From Micromonospora sp. C31 (GTDB lineage Bacteria; Actinomycetota; Actinomycetes; Mycobacteriales; Micromonosporaceae): a DNA stretch of 64,000 nucleotides. Below the pieces are notes generated by a model. It was not told where the DNA came from. It saw only the letters and a program-made list of their open reading frames with translations, and ran no database searches. The translations under genes were made by a program, and so were the position numbers. Of this stretch, positions 40,399-48,947 are shown in pieces; the first letter of the stretch is position 1, and each line of letters begins with the position of its first letter. The DNA lies in assembly GCF_018070575.1 (NCBI RefSeq), contig NZ_JAGPXN010000019.1, forward strand, positions 62,001 to 126,000. Reading direction: 5' to 3'.

Positions 40399-41271
40399 TC
40401 AGCTCGCGCAGACGGCGTACGCGCGCACCTTCCAGTTGCCGCTGAAGCCGTTCTCGTCCTCAGCGGCGGAGACGGTGACGGTGGTCGAGGTGGTGGCCCG
40501 CATCTGGGTCAGGCGCACCTGACCCTCGCCGCCGACGATCTCGCCGCCCACGCCGTGCACCCGCTTCCCCGCGGAGCAGGTGGCCGTGATCGTGCGGGTG
40601 GCGGCGGAGCTGTAGACGCTGTCGTCGATCACGCGCTGCTCGCCGGGCAGCGGGTCGGCGCAGATCGCCGTCGCGTCCAGCCACCAGCTGCCGGCGAAGC
40701 CGGTGCCGTCCTCGGCGCCCGCCACCACGACGCTGTTCTGGTGGATGCGCAGGTCCTCAAGGACGACCTCGCTGTTCGAGGCCCCGACGACCGCGCCGCC
40801 GACCCCGATGGCGCGCTTGCCGACCGGGCAGGACTTCTCGAACCAGTTCGACGTGCCGAAGCTGGGCGCCGAGCTGCCGGACACGGTCACCAGGCCCGGG
40901 GGCGGGGTGGCGCAGATCGCGTTGGCCGTGACCGCCCAGTTGCCGGCGACGCCGTTCTCGTCCTCCCGGCCGGTCACCGAGTACGCCGTTCCGCCGACCA
41001 GCGGCACCATGATGTCCATGCCGACCTGCCCGAGGCCGGAGCCGGTGATCGCGCCGCCACCACCGATGACCCTGGTGCCGGCCGGACAGGTCGTGTTCTG
41101 CGTCTTCGCGCTGCTGTTGCTGGGGCCGGTCGTCGTCTTGAAGCTCAGGCCGGGCACCGCCGCCACCGGTCCGGTGAGGGCCAACTGGCCGAGTACGAGT
41201 GCGCTCAGCACGGCCCCGCCCGCGGCGCCCGCCCGACGCGACAGCGGCCTACGGTTCGATCCCTCTCGCAT
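40399..41271 (-). CDS. Secreted protein with three tandem Cys-bounded repeats
   Basis: A 290-residue exported protein: basic N-terminus, signal peptide to about residue 38, then three homologous repeats bounded by cysteine pairs 62/120, 148/204 and 232/288. Each repeat runs CPAGTRVIGGGGAI..., a strand-rich middle, then EDENGVAGNWAVTANAIC or its variant (EDGTGFAGSWWLDATAIC, EDENGFSGNWKVRAYAVC). One disulfide per repeat is likely. I do not know a named family; the function could be surface binding. GGAGAGGAAC precedes the ATG. It is divergent from the membrane-tethered sigma factor gene 136 bases away. Confidence 0.78.
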   Translation of the reverse strand: MREGSNRRPLSRRAGAAGGAVLSALVLGQLALTGPVAAVPGLSFKTTTGPSNSSAKTQNTTCPAGTRVIGGGGAITGSGLGQVGMDIMVPLVGGTAYSVTGREDENGVAGNWAVTANAICATPPPGLVTVSGSSAPSFGTSNWFEKSCPVGKRAIGVGGAVVGASNSEVVLEDLRIHQNSVVVAGAEDGTGFAGSWWLDATAICADPLPGEQRVIDDSVYSSAATRTITATCSAGKRVHGVGGEIVGGEGQVRLTQMRATTSTTVTVSAAEDENGFSGNWKVRAYAVCAS

Positions 41272-41407
41272 GATGTGTTCCTCTCCATGGCTGTTTCGGT
41301 GGTGCTGACACCGGTAGGAGCGCGACCGGGTCGGGATGCCAACAGAAACGTCCCAAGAAAAAGATCCGCGGTTCTACTGGACCCTTCGACGAACGACGGG
41401 GAGACGG

Positions 41408-43243
41408 ATGGACACGGCGGCACGGGACGACACCGCACTGGTCGAGGCGGTGCGCCGCGGTGAGCGGGCCGGGCTGGAAGGCATGTACCGGCGGTACGCC
41501 GATCGCCTGTACACGTACGCCCGGACGATGCTGCGCGATCCGGAGGCTGCCGCGGACGCCGTCCACGACGCGTTCCTCATCGCCGGCCAGCGCATCGGAC
41601 AGCTACGGGAGCCCGACCGGCTGCGCTCCTGGCTGTACGCGATCGTGCGCACCGAGTGCCTCCGGCAGCTCCGGGACCGATCCCGCTGCCTGCCGCTGGA
41701 GGAGGCCGGCGAGCCGGTGGCCGACGTCGCCGACCCGGGCACGGGCGTCAACGCCCAGCAGGTACGCGCCCTGGTGCACGCCGCGCTGGCCGCGCTGAAC
41801 CCGGGTGACCGGGAGGTGGTCCACCTGGCCATCCGCCACGACCTGTCGTCCGCCGACATCGGCGCGGCCCTCGGGGTGCCCGCGAACCACGCGCACGCCC
41901 GCCTGTCGCGAGCCCGCTCGCAGCTCGAGCGGGCGCTGGGGGCGCTGCTGGTGGCCCGCGCCGGAGCCCGGGACTGCCCGGCCCTCGCCGACCTGATCGA
42001 CGGCTGGCAGGGCCGGCTCACCCCGACCCTGCGCAAGCGGGTCTCGCGTCACATCGAGAGCTGCGCGGCGTGCGGGTTGCTCCGGCGGGAACAGCTCAGC
42101 CCGGCCACGCTGCTGTCGGCGTACACGGCACCGGCCTTCCTGGTCGTCGCCGACACGGTGTGGCCGCGACTGGCCGAGACCTGGGCGACCGGCGTCGCGG
42201 CCGGCACGGCGCCCGGTCCGGCGGATGCCACCCGGACGGAGCCGGCGCCCGGCGAGGCGGCTGCGGCCCAGGCCGCCCCGACGCCCGATCCGGGTGCGGC
42301 CCCGGCCGGCCCAGGGACCGACGGACCTACCGGCACGAGGGACGCCGCGACGGCGGACGCAGCGGCCGACGGGCCCACGCCGACGGCGGACGGTGCGGCG
42401 GCGACCGTGGACGGTGCTGCGGTGGCCCCGGGCGGTGCGGCGGCGACCGTGGACGGTGCTGCGGCGGGCCCGGACATCGCGGCGGTGCCGCGTGGTGCGG
42501 CGCACACGGTGCGGACGACCTCGCCGGCGAGCCGCGACCGCCGTCGGCGGCGGATGGCCGCGAGCGCTGCCCTGCTCGTCCTCCTCGCCGCGCTCGGCAC
42601 CTGGTCGCTGGCATCCGGCCGCCCGACCGCCGCGCGGCACGGCTCCGGCCAACCGGTGTCCGAGACACTCGGATCACCGGCCGGCGATCCGGTGACCCCG
42701 GCCTCCGCGCCGCGGTCCCCCGCCGCCACGGACGCCCGGACCCGGGCCGCTGACCCGCCGCCGGTCGGCGCCGCCGCTCCGACGCCGGGAACGCAGGTCG
42801 TGCCGACGCCGGGAACGCAGGTCGTGCCGGCGCCGCCCGGCGGCGGGGCCGCCCGGACCGACGCGCCCGACGCCCCGCCGGGTGGCGTCGCGCCGACGCC
42901 GTCCAGGCCTCCGACCGTGCCCCGGCCGACCGGCGCACCGCGGGTGGCCGCGCCGTTCACGGTCTCCGCCACCACCCACGTGCGGTGCGGCTCCGACACG
43001 TACACCCTCGTGGTGCAGGCGAGCGGCAGTGCCGCGCTCGGCGGCGCCGAGGTTCGCTGGACGCCCGACGGGGGCAGGACATCGGTCCGGGCGATGACGG
43101 TGGACGGATCGGCCGCGCGGGTCAGCGTCGGGCAGTTGCGCGTACCGACGCTGACCTGGTCGGTGCGGGTGACGTCCACGGACGGCCGCACGGCGCAGAG
43201 CCCGATCCGTACGGCCACCGACCCGTGCGTCCGGCCGGGTTAG
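41408..43243 (+). CDS. ECF sigma factor fused to zinc anti-sigma motif, membrane anchor and outside domain
   Basis: A 611-residue protein. Residues 1-about 185 are an ECF sigma factor: region 2 in RYADRLYTYARTMLRDPEAAADAVHDAF and LRSWLYAIVRTECLRQ, region 4 in LNPGDREVVHLAIRHDLSSADIGAALG. Next comes Cys190 with HIESCAAC at 215-222, the Cys/His-x3-Cys-x2-Cys pattern of zinc anti-sigma domains. A long Ala/Gly/Pro region with repeats (ATVDGAA at 332-351), one transmembrane helix at about 383-403, a Pro/Thr stalk with PTPGTQVV twice, and a beta-sandwich-like outside domain (516-607, Cys527/Cys607) follow. It probably stays bound to the membrane until a signal releases it. GGGGAGACGG precedes the ATG. 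Confidence 0.85.
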   Translation: MDTAARDDTALVEAVRRGERAGLEGMYRRYADRLYTYARTMLRDPEAAADAVHDAFLIAGQRIGQLREPDRLRSWLYAIVRTECLRQLRDRSRCLPLEEAGEPVADVADPGTGVNAQQVRALVHAALAALNPGDREVVHLAIRHDLSSADIGAALGVPANHAHARLSRARSQLERALGALLVARAGARDCPALADLIDGWQGRLTPTLRKRVSRHIESCAACGLLRREQLSPATLLSAYTAPAFLVVADTVWPRLAETWATGVAAGTAPGPADATRTEPAPGEAAAAQAAPTPDPGAAPAGPGTDGPTGTRDAATADAAADGPTPTADGAAATVDGAAVAPGGAAATVDGAAAGPDIAAVPRGAAHTVRTTSPASRDRRRRRMAASAALLVLLAALGTWSLASGRPTAARHGSGQPVSETLGSPAGDPVTPASAPRSPAATDARTRAADPPPVGAAAPTPGTQVVPTPGTQVVPAPPGGGAARTDAPDAPPGGVAPTPSRPPTVPRPTGAPRVAAPFTVSATTHVRCGSDTYTLVVQASGSAALGGAEVRWTPDGGRTSVRAMTVDGSAARVSVGQLRVPTLTWSVRVTSTDGRTAQSPIRTATDPCVRPG

Positions 43244-43321
43244 CCCCCGCCGGGGCCGTCACCACGGGCGGAAGCGCCCGGACGACCCACGAACGTCGTA
43301 GGGCCGGGGTTGGATGGGGCG

Positions 43322-44119
43322 GTGAGCTACGCGGAGGTCCACGGGCTGCGCCTGTGGCACGAGGAGCACGGCACCGGGCGTCCGCTGCTGTTGCTGCACG
43401 GTGGCTTCGGGTCGGTGGAGATGTTCGCGGCGGTCCTGCCGGCGCTGGCCACGCGCCGGCGGGTGATCGCGGTCGACCTCCAGGGCCACGGGCGCACCGC
43501 CGACGTGGACCGCCCGCTGCGCCACGAGTCGATGGCCGACGACGTCGCCGCGTTGATCGACCAGCTCGGCCTGGGCGAGGCCGACGTGATGGGCTACTCG
43601 CTCGGCGGCGGCGTGGCGCTGCGTGCGGCGATCCAGCACCCGGCGCTGGTCCGCCGGCTGGTCGTCGTCTCCGCGCCGTGCCGGCGGCAGGGCTGGTATC
43701 CGGAGGTGCTGGCGGGCATGCCCGAGCCCGACGAGGCGGCGGGCGAGCGGATGCGCGGCACCCCGCCGCACGAGCTCTACACCCGCGTCGCACCCCGGCC
43801 GGGGAACTGGGCGCGGCTCTGGGCGAGGACCGGCGAGCTACTGCGGCGCGACTACGACTGGTCGGCCGAGGTGGCCGCCCTCACCGTGCCCACTCTGCTC
43901 GTCTTCGCCGACGGCGACTCGGTCAGCTGCGCGCACATGGTGGAGTTCTTCGGGCTGCTCGGCGGTGGCCACCGGGACGCCGGCTGGGACGGCACCGACC
44001 GGCCGGCGTCCCGGCTCGCCGTGCTGCCGGGGCTCACCCACTACGACATCGTCGCCTCGCCGGCGCTGCCCGCCGCCGTCCTGCCGTTCCTGACCCATCC
44101 GGTGTCGCCGCCCGGCTGA
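43322..44119 (+). CDS. Alpha/beta hydrolase
   Basis: A 265-residue alpha/beta hydrolase. LLLLHGGFGSVEMF forms the oxyanion region, the nucleophile elbow is VMGYSLGGGV, the acid residue is in LLVFADGDSVS, and the histidine is in LPGLTHYDIVAS. GTG 43322 is chosen; a TTG four codons earlier is possible. It starts 78 bases after the sigma gene and converges closely with the reductase-like gene. The substrate is unknown. Confidence 0.85.
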   Translation: MSYAEVHGLRLWHEEHGTGRPLLLLHGGFGSVEMFAAVLPALATRRRVIAVDLQGHGRTADVDRPLRHESMADDVAALIDQLGLGEADVMGYSLGGGVALRAAIQHPALVRRLVVVSAPCRRQGWYPEVLAGMPEPDEAAGERMRGTPPHELYTRVAPRPGNWARLWARTGELLRRDYDWSAEVAALTVPTLLVFADGDSVSCAHMVEFFGLLGGGHRDAGWDGTDRPASRLAVLPGLTHYDIVASPALPAAVLPFLTHPVSPPG

Positions 44120-44125
44120 CGCCGA

Positions 44126-44707
44126 CTATTCGGTCTCGGCGGGTCGGGCGTAGTGGAGGATGACCACTCCGCTGTCGAACGGGCGGGTGTCGACCAGGTC
44201 GAACCGGCGCGGGTCGAACCCCCGGGCGGCGAGCGGGACGCCGCTGCCGACCACGTACGGGTTGAGCTTGACGACCAGCTCATCGACCTCGGGCAGGAGC
44301 TGGCCGGCGAGCTGGCCGCCGCCGCAGAGCCAGATGTCGCGGCCGGGCCGGCGCTTCAGCTCCCGGACGAACTCCACCGGATCCGTGGAGACGATCTCCA
44401 CCTCCGGCTCGGCGGCCGGTGGCAGGGTGCGCGAGAAGACGTACTGCTGCAGGTGCGCGTACGGGCTGGTGACGCCCGTCTTCAGCGCCGGCTCGTAGGT
44501 GGCCCGGCCCATCACCACCGCGTCGAAGCGGCCCGTCGGCTCGTCGATGCCGAACTGCGGGTGGGCGAACGTCGGGAGCGTCTGCGACCAGTGCGCCGCC
44601 AGGTGGGCCGCCAGGTCGGGGTCCAGCGGGAAGAAGTCGTACGACCCGTCGGGGGCGGCGATGAAGCCGTCGAGGGTGCTGGCGACGTAGTACACGAGCT
44701 TGCGCAA
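44126..44707 (-). CDS. Dihydrofolate reductase-like (RibD C-terminal domain) protein
   Basis: A 193-residue protein of the RibD_C/DHFR-fold family. Its opening RKLVYYVASTLDGFIAAPDG is the family hallmark, with VVMGRATYEPAL and WLCGGGQLAGQLLPEVDELVV as the NADPH-binding and core strands. Members are putative NADPH-dependent reductases; the physiological substrate is unknown. A TTG at 44707 with GGGGA 5 bases upstream is the likely start; an earlier TTG at 44719 would overlap that site. It is divergent from a tetR gene and probably its target. Confidence 0.85.
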   Translation of the reverse strand: MRKLVYYVASTLDGFIAAPDGSYDFFPLDPDLAAHLAAHWSQTLPTFAHPQFGIDEPTGRFDAVVMGRATYEPALKTGVTSPYAHLQQYVFSRTLPPAAEPEVEIVSTDPVEFVRELKRRPGRDIWLCGGGQLAGQLLPEVDELVVKLNPYVVGSGVPLAARGFDPRRFDLVDTRPFDSGVVILHYARPAETE

Positions 44708-44745
44708 ACCGTTCCCCAATCACTACTGATGTCGTGGACAAAGTT

Positions 44746-44759
44746 ACTACACGCGTAGT
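44746..44759. promoter_or_regulatory. Candidate TetR operator
   Basis: The dyad ACTAC-ACGC-GTAGT lies in the 73-base gap between the divergent DHFR-like and tetR genes. Extra half-site-like CACTAC (44721-44726) and GCTACGG elements lie around it. Placement fits control of both genes by the TetR protein. Confidence 0.5.
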
Positions 44760-44780
44760 GGTTATTGCTACGGTGTTCCT

Positions 44781-45362
44781 ATGGCGAGGAACGTGGAACG
44801 ACGGGCGGCCCTGGCCGACGCGGGGCTGCGGGTGCTGGCGGCGACCGGGGCGCGCGGCCTGACCCACCGGGCGGTCGACGTCGAGGCGGGCGTGCCGACG
44901 GGCACCGCCTCCAACTACTTCCGCTCCCGCGACGCGCTGCTCGGCGCGCTCGGCGAGCGGATCATGGAGCGGTTGGCCGCCCCGGACGAGCGGGTCCTGG
45001 CCGAGCTGGGCGCCCGTGCGCCGTCGCTGGAGCTGTTCACCGACTACCTGCGCCACATCGTCGAGCGGACCACCCGGCAGCCCGACCTCACCCGGGCCCT
45101 GATCGAGCTGCGGCTGGAGGCGGCCCGTCGCCCCGACCTGGCCCGGATCCTCGGCGACACACTGCGCCGCGGCTACCGCGACGACGTCGCCTTCCATCTC
45201 GCCTCCGGACTACCGGGTGGCGCCTTCGAGGTCGCTCTGCTGCACTACGCCATGGACGGGCTGCTGCTCGACCTGCTCGGCACGTCCGTCGAGGCGGGAT
45301 TCGACCCCGACGACGTGGTCGTGGCGTTCGTGTCCCGGCTGGTCGGCACCGCCGACCGGTGA
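44781..45362 (+). CDS. TetR family transcriptional regulator
   Basis: A 193-residue repressor. The N-terminal helix-turn-helix spans about residues 5-50 (ERRAALADAGLRVLAATGARGLTHRAVDVEAGVPTGT, then ASNYFRSRDALL). The C-terminal ligand-binding domain is helical and resembles the TetR_C_33/YxaF-like group. It most likely represses the divergent reductase-like gene through the dyad between them, and itself. The GNAT gene follows at 19 bases and may be cotranscribed. Confidence 0.9.
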   Translation: MARNVERRAALADAGLRVLAATGARGLTHRAVDVEAGVPTGTASNYFRSRDALLGALGERIMERLAAPDERVLAELGARAPSLELFTDYLRHIVERTTRQPDLTRALIELRLEAARRPDLARILGDTLRRGYRDDVAFHLASGLPGGAFEVALLHYAMDGLLLDLLGTSVEAGFDPDDVVVAFVSRLVGTADR

Positions 45363-45381
45363 CCGGCGGAGGGGAGTCCTG

Positions 45382-45858
45382 GTGGAACTGACGCCGATGA
45401 CGGCCGAGGAGTTCGCGCGGCGGCGCGAACCGCTCGTGCGCTCGTACGCCGAGGCGATGACGGTCGATCGCGGCCTGGCGCCCGCCGCGGCCCTGGAGCG
45501 GGCCGCCACCCAGCTGCGTGAACAGCTTTCCGACGGTGTCGACACCGCCGGCGCCCTGCTGCGCACCGCCCGGGTCGGCGACGTCGAGGTGGGGTGGATC
45601 TGGGTCGGGCTGCCCGGCGGCCCCGCCGGGCCCCACACCGCGTGGCTCAACAGCGTCGAGGTGGATCCCGGACACCGCAGACAGGGGTACGGGCGGCGGA
45701 TGATCCAGCTCGTCGAGGCGGAACTCGCCGCCCTCGGGGTGCCCGAGCTGGGACTGAACGTCTTCGGGTCCAACACCGGGGCCATCCACCTCTACCACAG
45801 CCTCGGCTACCGGGTGGCCGCCCAGCAGATGACGAAGCGGCTGCCTCCGAGCGGCTGA
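45382..45858 (+). CDS. GNAT family N-acetyltransferase
   Basis: A 158-residue GCN5-related acetyltransferase. The acetyl-CoA loop is VDPGHRRQGYGRRMIQLVE (Q/RxxGxG/A type), preceded by AWLNSVEV and followed by LGLNVFGSNTGAIHLYHSLGYR, the usual C-terminal motif B. The acceptor is unknown. GTG 45382 is preceded by GGGGAG. Confidence 0.85.
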   Translation: MELTPMTAEEFARRREPLVRSYAEAMTVDRGLAPAAALERAATQLREQLSDGVDTAGALLRTARVGDVEVGWIWVGLPGGPAGPHTAWLNSVEVDPGHRRQGYGRRMIQLVEAELAALGVPELGLNVFGSNTGAIHLYHSLGYRVAAQQMTKRLPPSG

Positions 45859-45926
45859 GCCGCGTCAGGAGTGTTCCCCCGCGCAGCGGGAAACCCGCCC
45901 CGCACGCACCTGGGGAGGAGCGACGG

Positions 45927-47072
45927 ATGACGCATGGCGGCGGACTGACCATCGGAGTGCTCGGCTCGTACGGCGGACGCAACCTCGGTGACGAGGCGAT
46001 CCTGAGCGGCCTCCTGACCGATCTGCGCGAGCAGGAGCCGAACGGGCGGATCATCGTCTTCTCCCGCAACCCGGCGCACACCCGGATCGCGCACCCCGAG
46101 GTGGAGGCGGTGCCCTGGGAAGGAGTCAGCCGGACCGACTCCGCGTTGGTGCTGGCCCAGCTCGACGTGCTCATCCTCGGCGGCGGCGGCATCCTCTACG
46201 ACCGGGAGGCCCGCCGCTACCTGCGGGTGGTGCGGGTCGCCCAGGAGCGGGGCCTGCCGCTGCTGACGTACGCGGTGGGGGTCGGGCCGCTCAGCGAGGG
46301 CGTGGACACGGGCATGGTGCGGGAGACCCTGGCCAGCGCCACCCAGGTGACCGTCCGGGACCAGGAGTCCCGGATGGCGCTGGAGGAGGCGGGGCTGCTC
46401 AACCCCATCACCGTGACCGCCGACCCGGCCTTCCTGATCGAGCCCGAGGACTTCCCGGCGGAGCTGCTCCGTGAGGAGGGTGTGCCGGCCGGCACCCGGC
46501 TGGTCGGGATGAGCGTACGGGAGCCGGGCCGGGCCGCCGAGCGGCTCGACGTCGACGGCTACCACCGCCTGCTCGCCCAGATCGGCGACTTCCTGGTGCA
46601 GCGGATCGACGCCTACGTGCTCTTCGTACCGATGGAGCGCGACGACATCCGGCACTCGCACGGCGTGCTGTCGCACATGGTGGCCGCCGAGCGGGGGCGG
46701 ATCCTGCACGGCACCTACTCGCCCCAGCAGGTGCTCGGGCTGATGCGCCACTTCGACCTGGCCGTGGGCATGCGGCTGCACTTCCTGATCTTCGCCGCGA
46801 TGGCCGGCACACCGTTCCTGCCGCTGCCGTACGCCGGCAAGGTCTTCGACCTGGCCCAACGGCTCGGGGTGCCGGCGCTGCGCGGCCTGGAGCGGGAGGT
46901 CGAGGGTCCCCTCCTGGCCGAGGTCGACCGGCTCTGGGACGAGCGGGAACAGCGGGCCGAGGCCACCGCGCAGCGCGTGGCCGAGGTGTGCGACGAGGCC
47001 CGGGGCACCTCCCAGGTCACCCGCGCCGTGCTGGACAGCCTGCGGGCCCGCAGCCTGGCCCCGGCGGCCTGA
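45927..47072 (+). CDS. Polysaccharide pyruvyl transferase family protein (CsaB-like)
   Basis: A 381-residue protein of the PS_pyruv_trans family, which transfers pyruvate from phosphoenolpyruvate to sugars of cell-surface polymers. It begins TIGVLGSYGGRNLGDEAILSG, and has ILGGGGILYDRE, a C-terminal GMRLHFLIFAAMAGTPFLPLPY block and a long helical tail. Relatives include CsaB of Bacillus, which modifies wall polymers for S-layer anchoring. GGGGAGGAG precedes the ATG. No glycan cluster is adjacent, so the target is open. Confidence 0.88.
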   Translation: MTHGGGLTIGVLGSYGGRNLGDEAILSGLLTDLREQEPNGRIIVFSRNPAHTRIAHPEVEAVPWEGVSRTDSALVLAQLDVLILGGGGILYDREARRYLRVVRVAQERGLPLLTYAVGVGPLSEGVDTGMVRETLASATQVTVRDQESRMALEEAGLLNPITVTADPAFLIEPEDFPAELLREEGVPAGTRLVGMSVREPGRAAERLDVDGYHRLLAQIGDFLVQRIDAYVLFVPMERDDIRHSHGVLSHMVAAERGRILHGTYSPQQVLGLMRHFDLAVGMRLHFLIFAAMAGTPFLPLPYAGKVFDLAQRLGVPALRGLEREVEGPLLAEVDRLWDEREQRAEATAQRVAEVCDEARGTSQVTRAVLDSLRARSLAPAA

Positions 47073-47081
47073 TCCGCCGGC

Positions 47082-47288
47082 TCAGACCGCCGGTCCGCGC
47101 CAGCGGTAGCACCACCGGTCGGCGGCGGCGTCCACGGACTCCAGCTCGTAGATCTCCGCCTCGGCCAGCCCCTCCGCCCCGAGGTGGTGGTGGGTCAGCG
47201 GCGGGCGGCCGTTCGGGTCCAGTTCCGCGGTGACGGTCTCGCCGTCGGCCGCGCCACCCACCAGGGGGATCTCTGCCGTTGATGCCAT
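47082..47288 (-). CDS. Small hypothetical protein
   Basis: A 68-residue soluble protein: MASTAEIPLVGGAADGETVTA..., a histidine-rich LTHHHLGAEG in the middle and RWCYRWRGPAV at the end. It converges with the pyruvyl transferase gene 9 bases from its stop. No family is known to me; the composition and third-position G/C are normal for a real gene. Confidence 0.6.
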   Translation of the reverse strand: MASTAEIPLVGGAADGETVTAELDPNGRPPLTHHHLGAEGLAEAEIYELESVDAAADRWCYRWRGPAV

Positions 47289-47371
47289 ACGCCCATCCTG
47301 CCCCGCCCGGCCCGCCCCCGCAGCGGATAGCGGGGCAGCGGGCCGCGACGTGCCGGCACTAGGGTCGGTGG

Positions 47372-47893
47372 ATGGCGGAGATTGCGATCGATCCCACCCT
47401 AGGCCCGGTGCTGGCGCGCACCGCCGACGAGCGGGCCGTGCTCGAGTCCTTCCTCGACTTCCACCGGGGGGTGCTGCTGCGCAAGTTGCGCGGGCTCTCC
47501 GACGCCGACGCGGCCCGCCGGCTGGTGCCCTCGGCCACCACCGTCGCCGGCCTCGTCAGACACCTGACGCTCGTCGAGCGGAGCTGGTTTCCGAGCCTGC
47601 TCGCCCCGGACCCGGGCGAGGTCTACCTGACCTCGGAGGAGGACGCCGCGGCCAGCTTCGCGCTCGCCGACGGCGACACCGTCGAACGGCTCGCCGCCGC
47701 GTACGAGCGGGCCTGCACCCGGTCCCGGGAGGTCGCCGGCCGCTTCGACCTCGACCACGTCGTGCCGCACCCGCAACTCGGTGAGGTGTCGCTGCGCTGG
47801 ATCCTGGTGCACATGATCGAGGAGACCGCCCGGCACGTCGGGCACGCCGACATCCTCCGCGAGCTGACCGACGGCGCCACCGGCGCGGTCTGA
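47372..47893 (+). CDS. DinB family protein (DUF664)
   Basis: A 173-residue DinB-like four-helix bundle. The three metal ligands appear in order: His in LVRHLTLVERSWF, and two in the C-terminal block HMIEETARHVGHADIL. Family members are thiol-dependent transferases that in actinobacteria use mycothiol or bacillithiol; this one's substrate is unknown. The start is an ATG after a short gap. Confidence 0.87.
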   Translation: MAEIAIDPTLGPVLARTADERAVLESFLDFHRGVLLRKLRGLSDADAARRLVPSATTVAGLVRHLTLVERSWFPSLLAPDPGEVYLTSEEDAAASFALADGDTVERLAAAYERACTRSREVAGRFDLDHVVPHPQLGEVSLRWILVHMIEETARHVGHADILRELTDGATGAV

Positions 47894-47936
47894 CCGCCGC
47901 GCCGATCCGACCCGGCGCCGCCGCCGGGCTGCGGCG

Positions 47937-48810
47937 TCAGCGACGCGGCAGCAGGCCCGGCGGATACTCCATGCCGTCGTGGGTGCAGGCCGCCGCAGCG
48001 ACCCGGGCCGCGTACGACGCCGCGTCCGTCAACGCCGTGCCGCGCAGCCGTGCGGCGATCACGCCCGCCGCGAAGGCGTCCCCCGCGCCGTTCGTGTCGA
48101 CGATCGGCGCTGGCGGTTCGGTGGCGGGCACCCGCGTCGGGTCGCCCGCACCGGCGTGCACTTCGGCGCCGTCCGCGCCCCGGGTCACCAGCACCGGGCG
48201 GGGCGCCAGGGCGGTGGCGAGCGCGCCGGCTCCCGCGCCCAGCCGGACACCACTGACGAAGACGAGGTCGGCCACCTCGGCGAAGGGCCGATGGTAGGCG
48301 TTCGCCCCGTCCCAGTCGTGCAGGTCGGTGGAGAGGGCGACCCCGTCGGGCAACGCGGCGCGCAGGGCGGGTAACAGTGGCAGCGTCCAGTCCATGATCG
48401 ACAGGTGGACGTGGGTCGCCCGCCTGGCCAGCGCGGTCACCTCGCCCGCCGGGAACGGGGGCGGCCCCTGCCAGGGGCGCGGGTCGTAGAGCGACAATGC
48501 GCCGTCCGGCCGGATCGACCAGGTTCACCGACCGCCGGGTGCCGGCCGGGGCGTCGCCCAGCACGGCGTGCACGCCGGTGCGGGCCAGCGCGGCCCGGAC
48601 CACGTCACCGGCCGGGTCGGCGCCGATGACGTCGATCACCGCCACCCGCAGCCCGAGCGCGTGCGCCGCGAGCGCCACCCCGGCGCCGGTGTTGCCGATC
48701 CGCAGGTCGATCGGGTCGACGGGGACGGAGTCGGCGGCCGGCAGCGGGATCGCGGGCACCCGCACCCGCACGTCGACGCCGAGACCGCCGATCACGAGGA
48801 GGTCGTACAC
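47937..48810 (-). pseudogene. Frameshifted PfkB/ribokinase-type sugar kinase
   Basis: The N-terminal frame from the GTG at 48810 reads VYDLLVIGGLGVDVRVRVPA and continues to RRSVNLVDPAGR. At about 48500 the kinase sequence switches frame and continues LSLYDPRPWQGPPPF to the PfkB signature VDTNGAGDAFAAGVIAARLRG and the stop at 47937. The total span, 874 bases, is one over a multiple of three, and removing one C near GGACGGCGCATTG restores a full kinase of about 290 residues. The active-site NGAGD is intact, so a sequencing error or very recent loss is likely. Confidence 0.7.
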
Positions 48811-48947
48811 GCGCCGACCCTAGCCCCTCGGTGCACCACGCGGCCGGCCTCCCGGCCGTCGCCAATCGGGCGGCCGTCGGTGCGCTGGTCGGGGCCGCCA
48901 GGATCGGACCGATATCCTCGCCGGGGTCGTCGCGAGGAGGGGAACGC

